Numbered from the stretch's first letter, positions 18,563 to 30,182 are shown. The stretch is 64,000 nucleotides of DNA from Salinispirillum sp. LH 10-3-1 (GCF_030643825.1 NZ_CP101717.1:62001-126000); one strand, 5' to 3'. Numbers and translations: made by a program. The notes: a model not told the origin generated them from the sequence alone.

Positions 18563-19597
18563 ATGGATATTACAGAACTCTTAGCGTTCAGCGCCAAACA
18601 GAACGCATCTGACTTGCATTTGTCCGCCAATTTGCCACCCATGATTCGTGTCGATGGCGACGTTCGCCGCATTAATTTGCCCGCCATGCCGCACAAAGAA
18701 GTGCATGGTTTGATCTATGACATCATGAACGACAAGCAGCGCAAAGATTACGAGGAGTTTCTGGAGACCGACTTCTCCTTTGAGGTACCCGGTGTGGCGC
18801 GTTTTCGTGTTAACGCGTTCAATCACAACCGTGGCGCTGGCGCCGTATTCCGTACCATCCCCTCCAAGGTATTGACCATGGAAGATTTGGGCATGGGCGA
18901 GGTCTTCAAGGACATCGCCGCTGCTCCGCGTGGGCTTGTCTTGGTAACGGGCCCAACTGGCTCTGGTAAGTCAACCACCTTGGCGGCGATGATCAACCAC
19001 ATTAACGAACATCGCTATGAGCACGTGTTGACGGTGGAAGACCCCATCGAGTTCGTACACGAAAGCAAGCGCTGCCTAGTGAACCAGCGCGAAGTGGGGC
19101 GCGATACGTTGGGCTTCAACGAAGCTCTGCGATCGGCGCTGCGGGAAGACCCGGACATCATTCTGGTGGGTGAGATGCGAGACATTGAAACCATCCGTCT
19201 GGCGTTGACGGCGGCAGAAACCGGCCACGTGGTATTCGGCACGCTGCACACCACCTCAGCGGCCAAGACCATCGACCGTATCATCGACGTTTTTCCCGCC
19301 GAGGAAAAATCCATGGTTCGCTCAATGCTGTCAGAATCGTTACAAGCCGTCATATCGCAAACTCTGCTTAAACGTAAAGGCGGCGGGCGTGTGGCAGCCC
19401 ACGAGATCATGCGCGGCACCTCGGCGATTCGAAACCTGATCCGCGAAGACAAGGTGGCGCAGATGTACAGCGCGATCCAAACCGGCGCGTCGCAAGGCAT
19501 GATTACCATGGATCAGTCGTTACAAAATCTGGTTCAAAAGGGCATCATTACGTCAGAAGAAGCCCGTCATAAAGCCAAGTCACCGGAAAATTTCTAA
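18563..19597 (+). CDS. pilT: Type IV pilus retraction ATPase PilT
   Basis: PilT is the hexameric motor that depolymerises the pilus. The 344-residue protein has the N-terminal PAS-like domain (NASDLHLSANLPPMIRVDGD), Walker A GPTGSGKSTT, the Asp box VEDPIEFVH, Walker B ILVGEMRD, the His box GTLHTTSAAKTIDR and the retraction-specific AIRNLIRED. An AGAGGATT ribosome-binding site precedes the ATG. pilU follows after 12 bases. With the Pil-Chp operon at the left of the window this gives a twitching-motility gene set. Confidence 0.97.
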   Translation: MDITELLAFSAKQNASDLHLSANLPPMIRVDGDVRRINLPAMPHKEVHGLIYDIMNDKQRKDYEEFLETDFSFEVPGVARFRVNAFNHNRGAGAVFRTIPSKVLTMEDLGMGEVFKDIAAAPRGLVLVTGPTGSGKSTTLAAMINHINEHRYEHVLTVEDPIEFVHESKRCLVNQREVGRDTLGFNEALRSALREDPDIILVGEMRDIETIRLALTAAETGHVVFGTLHTTSAAKTIDRIIDVFPAEEKSMVRSMLSESLQAVISQTLLKRKGGGRVAAHEIMRGTSAIRNLIREDKVAQMYSAIQTGASQGMITMDQSLQNLVQKGIITSEEARHKAKSPENF

Positions 19598-19609
19598 CGG
19601 AACACGATT

Positions 19610-20737
19610 ATGGATTTCGAAGCCTTACTCCGCGTCATGGTCGATAAGGGTGCCTCCGACCTCTTTATTACCGCCGGTGTCGCGCCGAGCATCAAAGTGA
19701 ACGGCCGTATTGTGCCGGTTACCAAGTCGCCACTGACGCCGGAGCAAACCCGAGAAATGGTGTTTGCGGTGATGACGGAAAAGCAACGACGAGAGTTCAC
19801 TGAAACGCAAGAGTGTAACTTTGCCATCAGCGCACGCGGCATCGGCCGTTTCCGCGTCAGTGCCATGCATCAGCGCAACCTGGCGGCTATGGTGTTGCGG
19901 CGCATCGAAGTGAACATCCCGCAAATGGATGAGCTGCGCTTGCCTGAAGTCCTGAAACAGCTGGCCATGACCAAACGTGGCTTGGTGATCTTTGTGGGTG
20001 CAACGGGGGCGGGTAAATCGACTTCGCTGGCCGCCATGCTAGGACACCGCAATCGGCACTCGCGTGGCCACATCATCAGCATCGAAGACCCCATCGAATT
20101 TATCCATCAGCATGAGGGGTGTATTGTTACGCAGCGCGAAGTGGGGATCGACACCGACAGCTTTGAAATCGGCCTGAAGAACGCGCTGCGGCAGGCCCCG
20201 GACGTCATCATGATCGGTGAGGTGCGCTCCACCGAAACCATGAACTATGCGATTGCCTTTGCCGAAACCGGTCACCTGTGTTTAGCCACCATGCACGCCA
20301 ACAACGCCAACCAAGCGTTGGACCGTATCATGCACTTCTTCCCGTCGGAAAAGCAGCGTCAGTTGTGGATGGATTTGTCGTTGAACTTACGCGCTATCGT
20401 CGCGCAGCAGCTGATCCCTACGCCGGACGGTAAAAGTCGGCGCGCCGTGGTCGAAGTCTTACTGAATACGCCGCTGGTGTCTGACCTTATTCGTAAAGGT
20501 GAAGTACATGCACTCAAAGATTTGATGGCAAAGAGTAATGATGTCGGGATGCAGACGTTTGATCAGGCATTGTTCGAGCTGTATTCGGCCGGTGAAATCA
20601 CCTACGAAGATGCTCTGGCACACGCCGATTCGGCCAACGACTTACGTCTGATGATCAAGCTGGATCAGGAAGCAGACTCCGAACACCTACAAGGGCGGGC
20701 CGCTGGACTGACAATTCAGAGTGATGACCCCTATTGA
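19610..20737 (+). CDS. pilU: PilT-dependent retraction ATPase PilU
   Basis: PilU is the PilT paralogue that boosts retraction force. The 375-residue protein is slightly longer than PilT and has Walker A GATGAGKSTS, IEDPIEFIH, Walker B MIGEVRS and the His box ATMHANNANQALDR. The C-terminal extension (LDQEADSEHLQGRAAGLT) after the motor domain is typical of PilU. It is co-transcribed with pilT. The paralogue assignment rests on order, on the GATGAGKST variant and on the absence of the AIRNLIRE motif. Confidence 0.95.
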   Translation: MDFEALLRVMVDKGASDLFITAGVAPSIKVNGRIVPVTKSPLTPEQTREMVFAVMTEKQRREFTETQECNFAISARGIGRFRVSAMHQRNLAAMVLRRIEVNIPQMDELRLPEVLKQLAMTKRGLVIFVGATGAGKSTSLAAMLGHRNRHSRGHIISIEDPIEFIHQHEGCIVTQREVGIDTDSFEIGLKNALRQAPDVIMIGEVRSTETMNYAIAFAETGHLCLATMHANNANQALDRIMHFFPSEKQRQLWMDLSLNLRAIVAQQLIPTPDGKSRRAVVEVLLNTPLVSDLIRKGEVHALKDLMAKSNDVGMQTFDQALFELYSAGEITYEDALAHADSANDLRLMIKLDQEADSEHLQGRAAGLTIQSDDPY

Positions 20738-20765
20738 GGCATATGACGAAGGCAGGTAAACCGCG

Positions 20766-21206
20766 GTGAATGGGAAGGCAAGTATAATCAAAGCAGCAGG
20801 TGTGGTGATTTGCTTGTTGTTTGGCGCAGCGCAGGCTCAGAGTGCTGGGTTGCGACAAGCAGCGGGTACGGACATGGGCTGGTGGGTCCAGGGGCATCCG
20901 AACGTTGTTTACGAACGCCGCCTGTCCGATCACTTTTCATGGGGGGCCGGAGTGGGCATCGATTTCACCCAAGACAACGAAGGCCTATTGTTAACCCCGT
21001 CGGTGCGTTTTTACCGCACCGGTGCGCTGCGTTCCGGATACATACTGCAAGTCGGCTCTCGCCTGCACAGCAACGAGCCTATTTTAGGTGAGCTCGGCGT
21101 CGGTCATGCGTTCTGGATTGACCGTGTGCACGCTACTCCGGTTGCCAAGATCCGCCACGATTTGTCGTGGCAGGTTGAGGTTAATTTGGGTGTGGGTTGG
21201 TACTGA
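20766..21206 (+). CDS. Small exported beta-rich protein, possibly an outer-membrane barrel (unrecognised)
   Basis: A 146-residue protein with a signal peptide (AAGVVICLLFGAAQAQSAG). The mature sequence alternates polar and hydrophobic residues in short strands rich in Tyr, Trp and Gly (VVYERRLSDHFSWGAGVGID, LGELGVGHAFWIDRV) and ends in ...WQVEVNLGVGWY, an aromatic C-terminus as in outer-membrane barrels. The start is a GTG at 20766; an in-frame stop at 20757 excludes a longer protein. It lies 28 bases after pilU and may be co-transcribed, but I know no functional link. It is somewhat like the small acyloxyacyl-hydrolase (PagL) or DUF3575 type barrels, without visible catalytic residues. Confidence 0.6.
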   Translation: MNGKASIIKAAGVVICLLFGAAQAQSAGLRQAAGTDMGWWVQGHPNVVYERRLSDHFSWGAGVGIDFTQDNEGLLLTPSVRFYRTGALRSGYILQVGSRLHSNEPILGELGVGHAFWIDRVHATPVAKIRHDLSWQVEVNLGVGWY

Positions 21207-21259
21207 CGGATGGCGGAAGGGCGCAGCGTCATCCGTCGTACTGTGTGTTAAATTTTCCG

Positions 21260-21955
21260 TTATACCCGTTCGAACAGTAAATCCCACACGCCGTGGCCCA
21301 GTTTGTGGCCGCGTCGTTCAAACTTGGTTTCCGGCCGGAACGCCGGGCGTCCGGCAGTAAACTGACCTGTGCCTTGGGTGTTGTTGAAATCCGGCGCGGC
21401 GGTCATGACTTCCATCATGTGCTCGGCGTAGTTTTCCCAATCGGTCGCTAAATGCAACACTGCACCGGGCACCATCTTCTGCGCTAATAAGGCCACAAAC
21501 TCAGGTTGTACAATGCGGCGCTTGTTGTGCTTCTTTTTGTGCCATGGGTCGGGAAAGAAAATCTGCACACCCGCCAAACTGCCATCCGGCACCTGCTTTT
21601 TCAGAATCTCTACCGCATCTTCTTTCATGACCTTTAGGTTGGTCGCGCCGGCTTCGTGGGCGCGGTTCATCAACCGGCCCACGCCGGGCAGGTGGACTTC
21701 GATGCCGATGAAGTTCTTGTCAGGTGAGGCCAGAGCCATGTCGAGTAACGAATCACCCATGCCAAAACCGATTTCCAACACCACGGGTGCAGGGCGGCCA
21801 AACAGCTGAGCGAAATCCAGCGGAGTGCCGTCGGCGTCGATGCCATACAGTGGCCACTGTTCATTTAGGGCTTTCTCTTGGCCGGGGGTCATGCGGCCTG
21901 TGCGCATCACAAAGCTACGAATGGTGCGCTTGAAGAGCGGTTCTTCAGGGTTCAT
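21260..21955 (-). CDS. trmB: tRNA (guanine-N7-)-methyltransferase
   Basis: TrmB makes m7G46 in tRNA. The 231-residue protein has the SAM-binding [17 protein letters not shown], the family [18 protein letters not shown], the signature [17 protein letters not shown], and the C-terminal [19 protein letters not shown]. Its ATG overlaps the end of the upstream DUF423 gene by 11 bases, so the two are translationally linked. Confidence 0.96.
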   Translation of the reverse strand: MNPEEPLFKRTIRSFVMRTGRMTPGQEKALNEQWPLYGIDADGTPLDFAQLFGRPAPVVLEIGFGMGDSLLDMALASPDKNFIGIEVHLPGVGRLMNRAHEAGATNLKVMKEDAVEILKKQVPDGSLAGVQIFFPDPWHKKKHNKRRIVQPEFVALLAQKMVPGAVLHLATDWENYAEHMMEVMTAAPDFNNTQGTGQFTAGRPAFRPETKFERRGHKLGHGVWDLLFERV

Positions 21956-22310
21956 ATTGAATACTTTTTATCAGAAGGGTTAACCAGCCGCCGATCATGG
22001 TGAAGCCACCCAGCGGAGTAATAAAGGTCAGCCAACGCAGGTCGGTCAGTAACCACAGGTAAAGGCTGCCGCCGAACAAGACGCCGCCGGTCAGTAAAAC
22101 AGCGGCAGGCCAGCGCCAGAAATGTGGGTGCGCCAGTGAGAGTACCAAGGCAGCGAGGACATGCCACACCAGATAGCGCGTGGCGGTTTCCCAGGTGGTC
22201 AGTTGTTCGACGCTCAGCACGTCGCGCAGTGCGTGGCCGCCCAAGGCGCCTAGGCCGATGGCCAGCATCCCAACGCCGCCACAGGCGATCAGTAGATGTC
22301 GTTGATTCAC
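21945..22310 (-). CDS. DUF423 (YgdD-like) inner-membrane protein
   Basis: A 121-residue protein with four predicted membrane helices and the family pattern [22 protein letters not shown] and [12 protein letters not shown], ending [16 protein letters not shown]. The function of the family is unknown. It overlaps trmB downstream. In Pseudomonas this neighbourhood also carries mtgA before rpoH; here rpoH follows directly on the same strand upstream, separated by a terminator. Confidence 0.88.
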   Translation of the reverse strand: MNQRHLLIACGGVGMLAIGLGALGGHALRDVLSVEQLTTWETATRYLVWHVLAALVLSLAHPHFWRWPAAVLLTGGVLFGGSLYLWLLTDLRWLTFITPLGGFTMIGGWLTLLIKSIQYEP

Positions 22311-22334
22311 GCGGTGTATCTCTTGTTAGAAACG

Positions 22335-22372
22335 AAAAAGCCGCAGGTCGCTTGAAAGCGAATGCTGCGGCT
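22335..22372 (-). terminator. Rho-independent terminator of rpoH
   Basis: On the minus strand, AGCCGCAG (22372-22365) pairs with CTGCGGCT (22346-22339). An inner perfect stem TCGCTT/AAGCGA occupies 22348-22361. Five U residues follow (22339-22335). The hairpin starts about 27 bases after the rpoH stop. Confidence 0.85.
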
Positions 22373-22399
22373 CAGAATCATAACAGAAGTTTCAGTTAA

Positions 22400-23266
22400 T
22401 CAGGCGAAAGAGGCCTCGCTCATGGCTTCTTTTATCTTCTTCATGGCATTCTTTTCTAACTGGCGAATGCGCTCTGCGGACACGCCATACTGGTCAGCCA
22501 GCTCATGCAAGGTGCTCTTTTGATCACCCAGCCAGCGCTGGTTCAGAATGTCCCGGCTGCGGTCGTCCAAGTTCTCCAGCGCGGCGTACAGGCGATCGTT
22601 GGCGTCGTCTTCGGTGTTCGCCATTTCAACTTGGCGCGCCGGGTCGTAACGCTGGTCGCTCAGGTAGTTAGCCGGCGCAAACGGGGTATCTTCGTCGTCA
22701 TCATCGGCGTCAAAGGTAGCGTCCTGAGCGGTCAGGCGGCCTTCCATGTCGTAGACGATCTTCTGCGATACACCGAGATCATCGGCAATACGCTGTGCTT
22801 CTTCAGGGTTCAACCAGCCCAGACTCTTCTTTGAGCTGCGCAGGTTGAAGAACAATTTGCGCTGCGCCTTGGTGGTGGCGATCTTCACAATGCGCCAGTT
22901 GCGTAAAATGTACTCGTGCATCTCAGCCTTGATCCAATGCACCGCAAAGGATACGAGACGTACGCCCACCTCCGGGTTGAAGCGCTTAACCGCCTTCATC
23001 AGGCCGACGTTGCCTTCTTGAATCAGATCGGCCAACGGCAGGCCATAGCCAGAGTAGCTGCGCGCGATGTGTACCACAAAGCGCATGTGCGAAAGTACCA
23101 GCTGACGGGCTGCAGACAGGTCGCCGTGGTAATAGAGTTCCTCGGCCAATGTCCGCTCTTCTTCCGGCGTCAGCACTTGCACGCTGTTGACGGCCTGGAT
23201 GTAAGATTCCAGGTTGCCACCAGGGCTCATGGTGTCGATTGCTAAAACCGGTAGCTGTTTGGTCAT
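22400..23266 (-). CDS. rpoH: Heat-shock sigma factor RpoH (sigma-32)
   Basis: RpoH directs RNA polymerase to heat-shock promoters. The 288-residue protein has [20 protein letters not shown] and [20 protein letters not shown] of region 2, the RpoH-specific box [20 protein letters not shown], and the region 4 helix-turn-helix [21 protein letters not shown] prefer the ATG at 23266 ([10 protein letters not shown]) to a longer frame beginning at 23290. On the minus strand an extended -10-like TGCTAACAT lies about 90 bases upstream of the start; no sigma-E promoter was obvious. Confidence 0.97.
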   Translation of the reverse strand: MTKQLPVLAIDTMSPGGNLESYIQAVNSVQVLTPEEERTLAEELYYHGDLSAARQLVLSHMRFVVHIARSYSGYGLPLADLIQEGNVGLMKAVKRFNPEVGVRLVSFAVHWIKAEMHEYILRNWRIVKIATTKAQRKLFFNLRSSKKSLGWLNPEEAQRIADDLGVSQKIVYDMEGRLTAQDATFDADDDDEDTPFAPANYLSDQRYDPARQVEMANTEDDANDRLYAALENLDDRSRDILNQRWLGDQKSTLHELADQYGVSAERIRQLEKNAMKKIKEAMSEASFA

Positions 23267-23416
23267 GTCGGTCTTTTCACCTCGAAACAATTGTCGAATT
23301 AACCCGTTGCCTCATTCAGTAGGACAACCGGCCATGGCTTCACACTATGCCAATCGTCGGAATGTTAGCATATTTTGTAAAAACTCCCTATATCCGAGAC
23401 GATTTTACGCGCGGCT

Positions 23417-23617
23417 TACAGGGAGCATCTAAAAACCTCAAAGGCGAAAAGCTGGATAGGCAAAAATGTCCGAGAAAGCGCAGTTTACTGTACGTAGATA
23501 TTCGCTTTGCTCACCCTTCGGGCCGACCTATGGTCGTTCTGGCAGGCCAGTGAGCATTTTGAGGCCATTTTTAACAACGCCAGCTTGAGAAAAGGGGGTT
23601 TTTAGTTGCTCCCTACA
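23417..23617. mobile_element. 193-bp MITE-like inverted-repeat element with TACA target duplication
   Basis: An element at 23421-23613 has imperfect terminal inverted repeats: GGGAGCATCTAAAAACCTC on the left and GGGAGCAACTAAAAACCCC read inward from the right. It is flanked by the direct repeat TACA at 23417-23420 and 23614-23617. The symmetry continues inward (AAGCTGG and AAAAATG.CC blocks on both arms), so the whole could fold into a long hairpin. The centre (about 23490-23550) carries smaller stems such as GACCTATGGTC. No coding frame fits a transposase, so mobilisation would be in trans. The right end lies in the ftsX stop codon. The rest of the rpoH-ftsX gap (23267-23416) holds only the rpoH leader and promoter region. 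Confidence 0.75.
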
Positions 23618-24599
23618 GGACTGGATTAGGTTCAATGTGGGCGAGTCGCCGGGACACCGTTACCCAGGTGCTGACAATGCTCAGTAGCATGGCGGAGAGC
23701 AGCAATAATAAGCCTTCGCCGAAGTGCAGCGAGCGCAATTGCATCGCGCTGCCGTAACTTTGTGCCAGCGAACTGACGGGCTCATTGAGTAAGGCCAGAC
23801 TGCCCCAAACCAATAAGCAGGCCATTATACCGCCGAAAAAGCCGTACCACAGACCCATGTACAAAAAAGGGCGCCGGACAAAGCTGTGCGTCGCACCCAC
23901 CAGCTTGACCACCATGATCTCATCGCGCCGCGCTTCGGTGGCCATGCGCATGGTATTACCGACGACGAGCAAAACTGTTAAGCCCAGTACCGAGGCAATC
24001 GCCAGCATGGCGCGTTGCAGGAACTCATTGATGTTCTCCAGGCGCTGCACCCACTCAATGTCGAGTTGCAAGTCGGCGACTTCAGGCAACAAGCCTAAGA
24101 CTTCGCCCAGCACTTCGATGTCAGCGCGGGTCTGGCTCACCGGCAGAACGACGATGGTGGCTGGCAGCGGGTTATTATCCAGCGATTCGATAACGCCGCC
24201 CATGTCCAGCCAGCTGGCAAAATCAGCCATGGCTTCCTGCTTCGACAGGTACCAGGCTTCACGCACTTCCGGGCGATCGCGGATGTCCAGCGCCAGCAAG
24301 CGCCCTTCGCGCTCAGCCACCCGGTCGTATAAGAACAAGGATACCTGTGCGCCGTCCTGCCATTGTCCAGCCAGTTGTTCGAGGTTTTTCTGGGTCACAA
24401 ATAACAGCGCGGGCAATGCGAGTGCCACAGCAATGACCAACCAGGTCAAGGCGTTGGAAAACGGCTGTTTGATGACATCGCGCAGGCTTTCAATAAACAG
24501 GTGTTGATGGTGGCTCAGCCAGGCTTGGCTGTTAAATTCACGCGGGGTGTAGCCCCGTCGTTTCATCCGGTTAACCGGCTTCTTTTTGCTAGAGACCAT
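23613..24599 (-). CDS. ftsX: Cell-division ABC transporter membrane subunit FtsX
   Basis: FtsX, with FtsE, couples the divisome to periplasmic peptidoglycan hydrolase activation. The 328-residue protein has a long basic cytoplasmic N-terminus, a first helix at about residues 50-68 (ALTWLVIAVALALPALLFV), a periplasmic domain, and three more helices (about 210-315). The frame overlaps ftsE by 11 bases. The stop codon (TAG, 23613-23615) contains one base of the inserted inverted-repeat element; removing the element restores CTG-TAA at the same place, so the protein is unaltered. Confidence 0.95.
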   Translation of the reverse strand: MVSSKKKPVNRMKRRGYTPREFNSQAWLSHHQHLFIESLRDVIKQPFSNALTWLVIAVALALPALLFVTQKNLEQLAGQWQDGAQVSLFLYDRVAEREGRLLALDIRDRPEVREAWYLSKQEAMADFASWLDMGGVIESLDNNPLPATIVVLPVSQTRADIEVLGEVLGLLPEVADLQLDIEWVQRLENINEFLQRAMLAIASVLGLTVLLVVGNTMRMATEARRDEIMVVKLVGATHSFVRRPFLYMGLWYGFFGGIMACLLVWGSLALLNEPVSSLAQSYGSAMQLRSLHFGEGLLLLLSAMLLSIVSTWVTVSRRLAHIEPNPVL

Positions 24600-25275
24600 T
24601 GCGAATGCCCTCCAGCGCCGACGACTTCACCAATTGGCCGTCGCGCAACGTAATAACGCGATACGGCATACGGGCGATCAGGCCGAGATCGTGACTGGCA
24701 ATGACCACTGTGGTGCCGACACGGTTAAATTCAGCAAACAGGTTCATGACGTCGCGTGATAACACGGGGTCAAGGTTACCGGTGGGCTCGTCGGCGAGCA
24801 AAATGGTCGGTTTGTTGACCACGGCGCGGGCGATGCCGACGCGCTGCTGTTCACCACCGGACAGCATCATGGGGTAGTATTTTTCGCGTTTTAAGAGCCC
24901 CACTTTATCGAGCGCGGCGCGCACCCGGCGTTGAATGTCTTGCGTGGTGCAGCCCGCGACGCGCAACGGCAACGCCACGTTTTCGAAAACCGTGCGATCC
25001 ATCAAAAGTTGGTGGTTCTGGAACACCATGCCGATTTCGCGGCGATAAAAGGGAATCTGTCCCTTACGCATGCGGTTCAGCATTTGGCCGTTGACCCGCA
25101 CTTGGCCGGTGGTGGCTATGTCGATGCGGGTGATCAGGCGCAACAGCGTACTCTTGCCTGCACCGCTGTGTCCGGTGATGAACACCATCTCACCTTTCTC
25201 AATGTGCAGGTTCACGTTGCGCAGTGCCTCGTGCCCGCCATCGTAGCGTTTGGTGACCTGATCAAGCAGGATCAT
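24589..25275 (-). CDS. ftsE: Cell-division ABC transporter ATPase FtsE
   Basis: FtsE is the 228-residue ATPase partner of FtsX. It has Walker [11 protein letters not shown] near residue 36, Q-loop [20 protein letters not shown], signature [16 protein letters not shown], Walker [13 protein letters not shown] and the H-loop VVIASHD. These match the FtsE/LolD-like family, and the neighbours ftsY and ftsX fix the identity. The ATG overlaps the ftsY stop (ATGA). Confidence 0.97.
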   Translation of the reverse strand: MILLDQVTKRYDGGHEALRNVNLHIEKGEMVFITGHSGAGKSTLLRLITRIDIATTGQVRVNGQMLNRMRKGQIPFYRREIGMVFQNHQLLMDRTVFENVALPLRVAGCTTQDIQRRVRAALDKVGLLKREKYYPMMLSGGEQQRVGIARAVVNKPTILLADEPTGNLDPVLSRDVMNLFAEFNRVGTTVVIASHDLGLIARMPYRVITLRDGQLVKSSALEGIRNGL

Positions 25276-26273
25276 GCGTTGGGTGACTCCCGGTTAAATA
25301 GCGCAGCGCTGAATTCTTCAGCATTAAAGGGCCGCAAGTCCGCTGCCTGTTCGCCCACGCCGATGTAGCGCACCGGTATGCCAAACTGCTTGGCCAGCGC
25401 AAAGATCACGCCACCTTTGGCGGTGCCGTCCAGCTTGGTGAGCGTTAGGCCCGTTACGCCGACCGCATCGAGGAAGGTTTTGGTCTGCATCACAGCGTTC
25501 TGACCGGTACCGGCGTCGAGCACCAGCATGACTTCGTGCGGAGCGTCAGGATCGAGCTTGCGCATGACCCGGACTACTTTTTCCAGCTCGTTCATCAGGT
25601 TGTCTTTGTTGTGCAGGCGGCCCGCCGTGTCGGCAATCAGCACATCCACCTCACGCTTATGGGCCGCCTGCAGGGCATCAAACAATACCGAGGCACTGTC
25701 AGCGCCGGTGTGCTGCGCGATCACCGGTACGTCGTTGCGCTCGCCCCAGCTCTGTAATTGTTCAACAGCAGCGGCACGAAAGGTGTCCCCGGCGGCCAGC
25801 AACACAGACTTACCTTCGGCTTTGAACTGATGGGCGAGTTTGCCGATGGTGGTGGTTTTGCCCACACCATTGATGCCGACCATTAGGATCACAAAGGGTT
25901 TGTGCGTTGAGGTATCCAGTGGCTGGCTGACGGGCTCCAACAATGCCGCTAACTGTTCTTGCAGGGCATTTTGCAGCGCCTCAACGTCCTTAAGGTCCCG
26001 GCGTTGCACACGTGCGGTCAGCTCGGCAATGATGTCTGAGGTGGCGGCGATGCCGACATCCGCACTTAGGAGTTGGGTCTCAATGTCTTCCAGCAGGGCG
26101 TCGTCGATTTCCTTACGGCCAAGAAACAACTGCGCTAGGCCGTCGCTGAGATGGGCTCGAGTTTTACCCAAGCCCGATAAAACCTTACTAAACAAGCCGC
26201 TGGCATTGTCTTCGCTGGCCGTGTTTGACGCGGCCGCAGGGGCCGTTTTGTTCTTTTTACCAAAACCAAACAT
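25272..26273 (-). CDS. ftsY: Signal recognition particle receptor FtsY
   Basis: FtsY is the SRP receptor GTPase that docks translating ribosomes at the inner membrane. The 333-residue protein has a short N-terminal A region rich in Lys, Ala and Thr, the helical N domain, and the G domain with GINGVGKTTTIGKLAHQF, DTFRAAAVEQLQSWG, DTAGRLHNKDNLMNELEKV and LTKLDGTAKGG. The acidic A domain is much shorter than in E. coli. It heads the ftsY-ftsE-ftsX operon with overlaps at both junctions. Confidence 0.97.
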   Translation of the reverse strand: MFGFGKKNKTAPAAASNTASEDNASGLFSKVLSGLGKTRAHLSDGLAQLFLGRKEIDDALLEDIETQLLSADVGIAATSDIIAELTARVQRRDLKDVEALQNALQEQLAALLEPVSQPLDTSTHKPFVILMVGINGVGKTTTIGKLAHQFKAEGKSVLLAAGDTFRAAAVEQLQSWGERNDVPVIAQHTGADSASVLFDALQAAHKREVDVLIADTAGRLHNKDNLMNELEKVVRVMRKLDPDAPHEVMLVLDAGTGQNAVMQTKTFLDAVGVTGLTLTKLDGTAKGGVIFALAKQFGIPVRYIGVGEQAADLRPFNAEEFSAALFNRESPNA

Positions 26274-26369
26274 GAATGGTGTCCGATTGGAGACTAATAA
26301 TAGGGAAATACTGGCGATGAATCCTAACAGAATGCAGAATGTAGCAAAACTGACGCGTGTGTATTAGTT

Positions 26370-27296
26370 GTGACTGAGCAGCAAACAGAAGACAAAAAAT
26401 TATTCAGCCGCCGTAACATGTGGATTCTGATCTTCGTGTTGATTCCACTGATCTACGTGCTGAATGAAATGGGCGGAGAAGAAACCACTTCGAACAACGC
26501 CGAGCCGCTGCAAACGCTGTTTGATATGGGACAAGTTCCGGTGCAACGCGAGCGCATCTCAGGGCAGCCGGTATGGTGGGCAGCGTTGCCTGGCAGTGGG
26601 GTGGTGGAAATCGGTGTTCTTGAACCGCGCCTACCAACTGCACGCATTCCTATCCCGGATTCTAAGGATCTGGTCACCACAGCGCGCAACGACAAGTTTA
26701 TTGTGTATTTGCGCTCGCCCGTCGAACAAGCCGCGCTTGAAGTCAGTCTCGATTTCTTGACGGAGTGGCTGCCGCCGCCATCACCCGACACCACCTATGT
26801 GCTGGTTGGAGACCTCAATGCGGCCTTAACCGAACAGTTGGTGACTATTCTGTCGCGCAGCCGCGGCCCGGCTATTCCCTTTGTGGCGCAGCCGCGCGCG
26901 GCCATAACGCGCCTGACCAGCCCGCCAACCGGTACTCAGGATCAACTGGCTTTTGTCATGGCAGTAGAACTGTTGCGTGATCGACTGGATGGCTACGACA
27001 TCCAGCTGAGCTGGGACCATCGCGGCGAACGCAGTATTGCGTTGATTAACTCGTCGTTGATTCCAGAGCACCGCCAGGTGCCCAGTCAGGCGGAATTTGA
27101 GCGGGTACAGGCGGCGTTTCTTGATCAGGCCTATCGTACTGAGCGGTCGGTACAGCAAATCAGTCGGTACATGATGACCATGGCTGCGTTCGGATTGAGC
27201 ACCGATTATATGGCGACGCAAACCACGCGTACCCGTACGTTGGATTATGCCACCTTTTCCCGAGTCTGGCGGGAGCGCATCAGTGCCACGCAATAA
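26370..27296 (+). CDS. Membrane-anchored protein with M16-peptidase-like C-terminal half, no catalytic motif
   Basis: A 308-residue protein with an N-terminal anchor (MWILIFVLIPLIYVLNEMG) preceded by basic residues. The rest appears periplasmic. The stretch VLVGDLNAALTEQLVTIL and the end (QISRYMMTMAAFGLSTDYM...LDYATFSRVW) resemble the inactive C-terminal domains of M16 zinc peptidases. I find no HxxEH motif anywhere. In Pseudomonas two M16 genes occupy this slot between ftsY and rsmD, so this may be a reduced descendant; that is inference. It starts with a GTG without a clear ribosome-binding site and overlaps the rsmD start. Confidence 0.6.
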   Translation: MTEQQTEDKKLFSRRNMWILIFVLIPLIYVLNEMGGEETTSNNAEPLQTLFDMGQVPVQRERISGQPVWWAALPGSGVVEIGVLEPRLPTARIPIPDSKDLVTTARNDKFIVYLRSPVEQAALEVSLDFLTEWLPPPSPDTTYVLVGDLNAALTEQLVTILSRSRGPAIPFVAQPRAAITRLTSPPTGTQDQLAFVMAVELLRDRLDGYDIQLSWDHRGERSIALINSSLIPEHRQVPSQAEFERVQAAFLDQAYRTERSVQQISRYMMTMAAFGLSTDYMATQTTRTRTLDYATFSRVWRERISATQ

Positions 27297-27870
27297 CAAA
27301 ACCGTAGCGGTTCAGCGCAGCGAAAACAGTCTGCGCATTACCGGTGGAGAAATGCGCGGGCGCCGCTTTCACTTTGCAGTACGACCCGGTTTGCGGCCAA
27401 CCCTGGAGCGTGAGCGTGAGCGGTTGTTTAACTGGCTGCAGTATGATCTGGCGGGACGCCGTATTCTGGACGGTTTTGCAGGTAGTGGCGTACTGGGTTT
27501 GGAAGCCTTGAGCCGCGCTGCGGCACATTGCACCTTTGTCGAGCGTGATGCCGTGGCGGCTAAGGCGATCAATCAAACGGTGCAGACTTTTCGTTGCGCT
27601 GAACGCAGCAGCGTGGTCACGGCGGATTTCTTTAGTTGGATTCAAGCAGTACCTGATACCTTTGATCTGGTTTTTTTGGACCCGCCCTTTGCCGCCGATT
27701 TGTTTGAACAAGCCGTTGCCGCCATAGCGGCCGCGCCGGCCGTGCGCAGCGGTGCATTGATCTATGTCGAAGCTCCCGCCAGCTATGCGCCGGTTTGGGG
27801 GGCGGCTTGGACAGTGGAAAAAGACAAAAAGAGTGGTTCTTTGGTGCAGTACTTAGTGCGTAAGAACTGA
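27283..27870 (+). CDS. rsmD: 16S rRNA (guanine966-N2)-methyltransferase RsmD
   Basis: RsmD methylates G966 of 16S rRNA during 30S assembly. The 195-residue protein has LRITGGEMRGRRF and RPTLERERERLFNWL, both typical of the family, SAM-binding RRILDGFAGSGVLGLEALSR, and the N6/N2-adenine/guanine methylase motif LVFLDPPFAADLF. I chose the GTG at 27283, which has GGGAG eight bases upstream and overlaps the preceding gene by 14 bases. Confidence 0.95.
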   Translation: MPRNNKTVAVQRSENSLRITGGEMRGRRFHFAVRPGLRPTLERERERLFNWLQYDLAGRRILDGFAGSGVLGLEALSRAAAHCTFVERDAVAAKAINQTVQTFRCAERSSVVTADFFSWIQAVPDTFDLVFLDPPFAADLFEQAVAAIAAAPAVRSGALIYVEAPASYAPVWGAAWTVEKDKKSGSLVQYLVRKN

Positions 27871-27933
27871 ACCCAATAAATGAACGACAATAGCCAAGAC
27901 CGGCACCATGACCGGCCTACAGGAGAAAGCAAG

Positions 27934-29915
<1,982 letters not shown>

Positions 29916-29925
29916 AGGCATTTAG

Positions 29926-30180
<255 letters not shown>

Positions 30181-30182
30181 GG

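Noticed and set aside
23785-24507. Antisense open frame of 240 codons over ftsX
   Set aside because: Ser/Thr/Arg-rich composition and full overlap with well-supported ftsX; it has no ribosome-binding site or family match.
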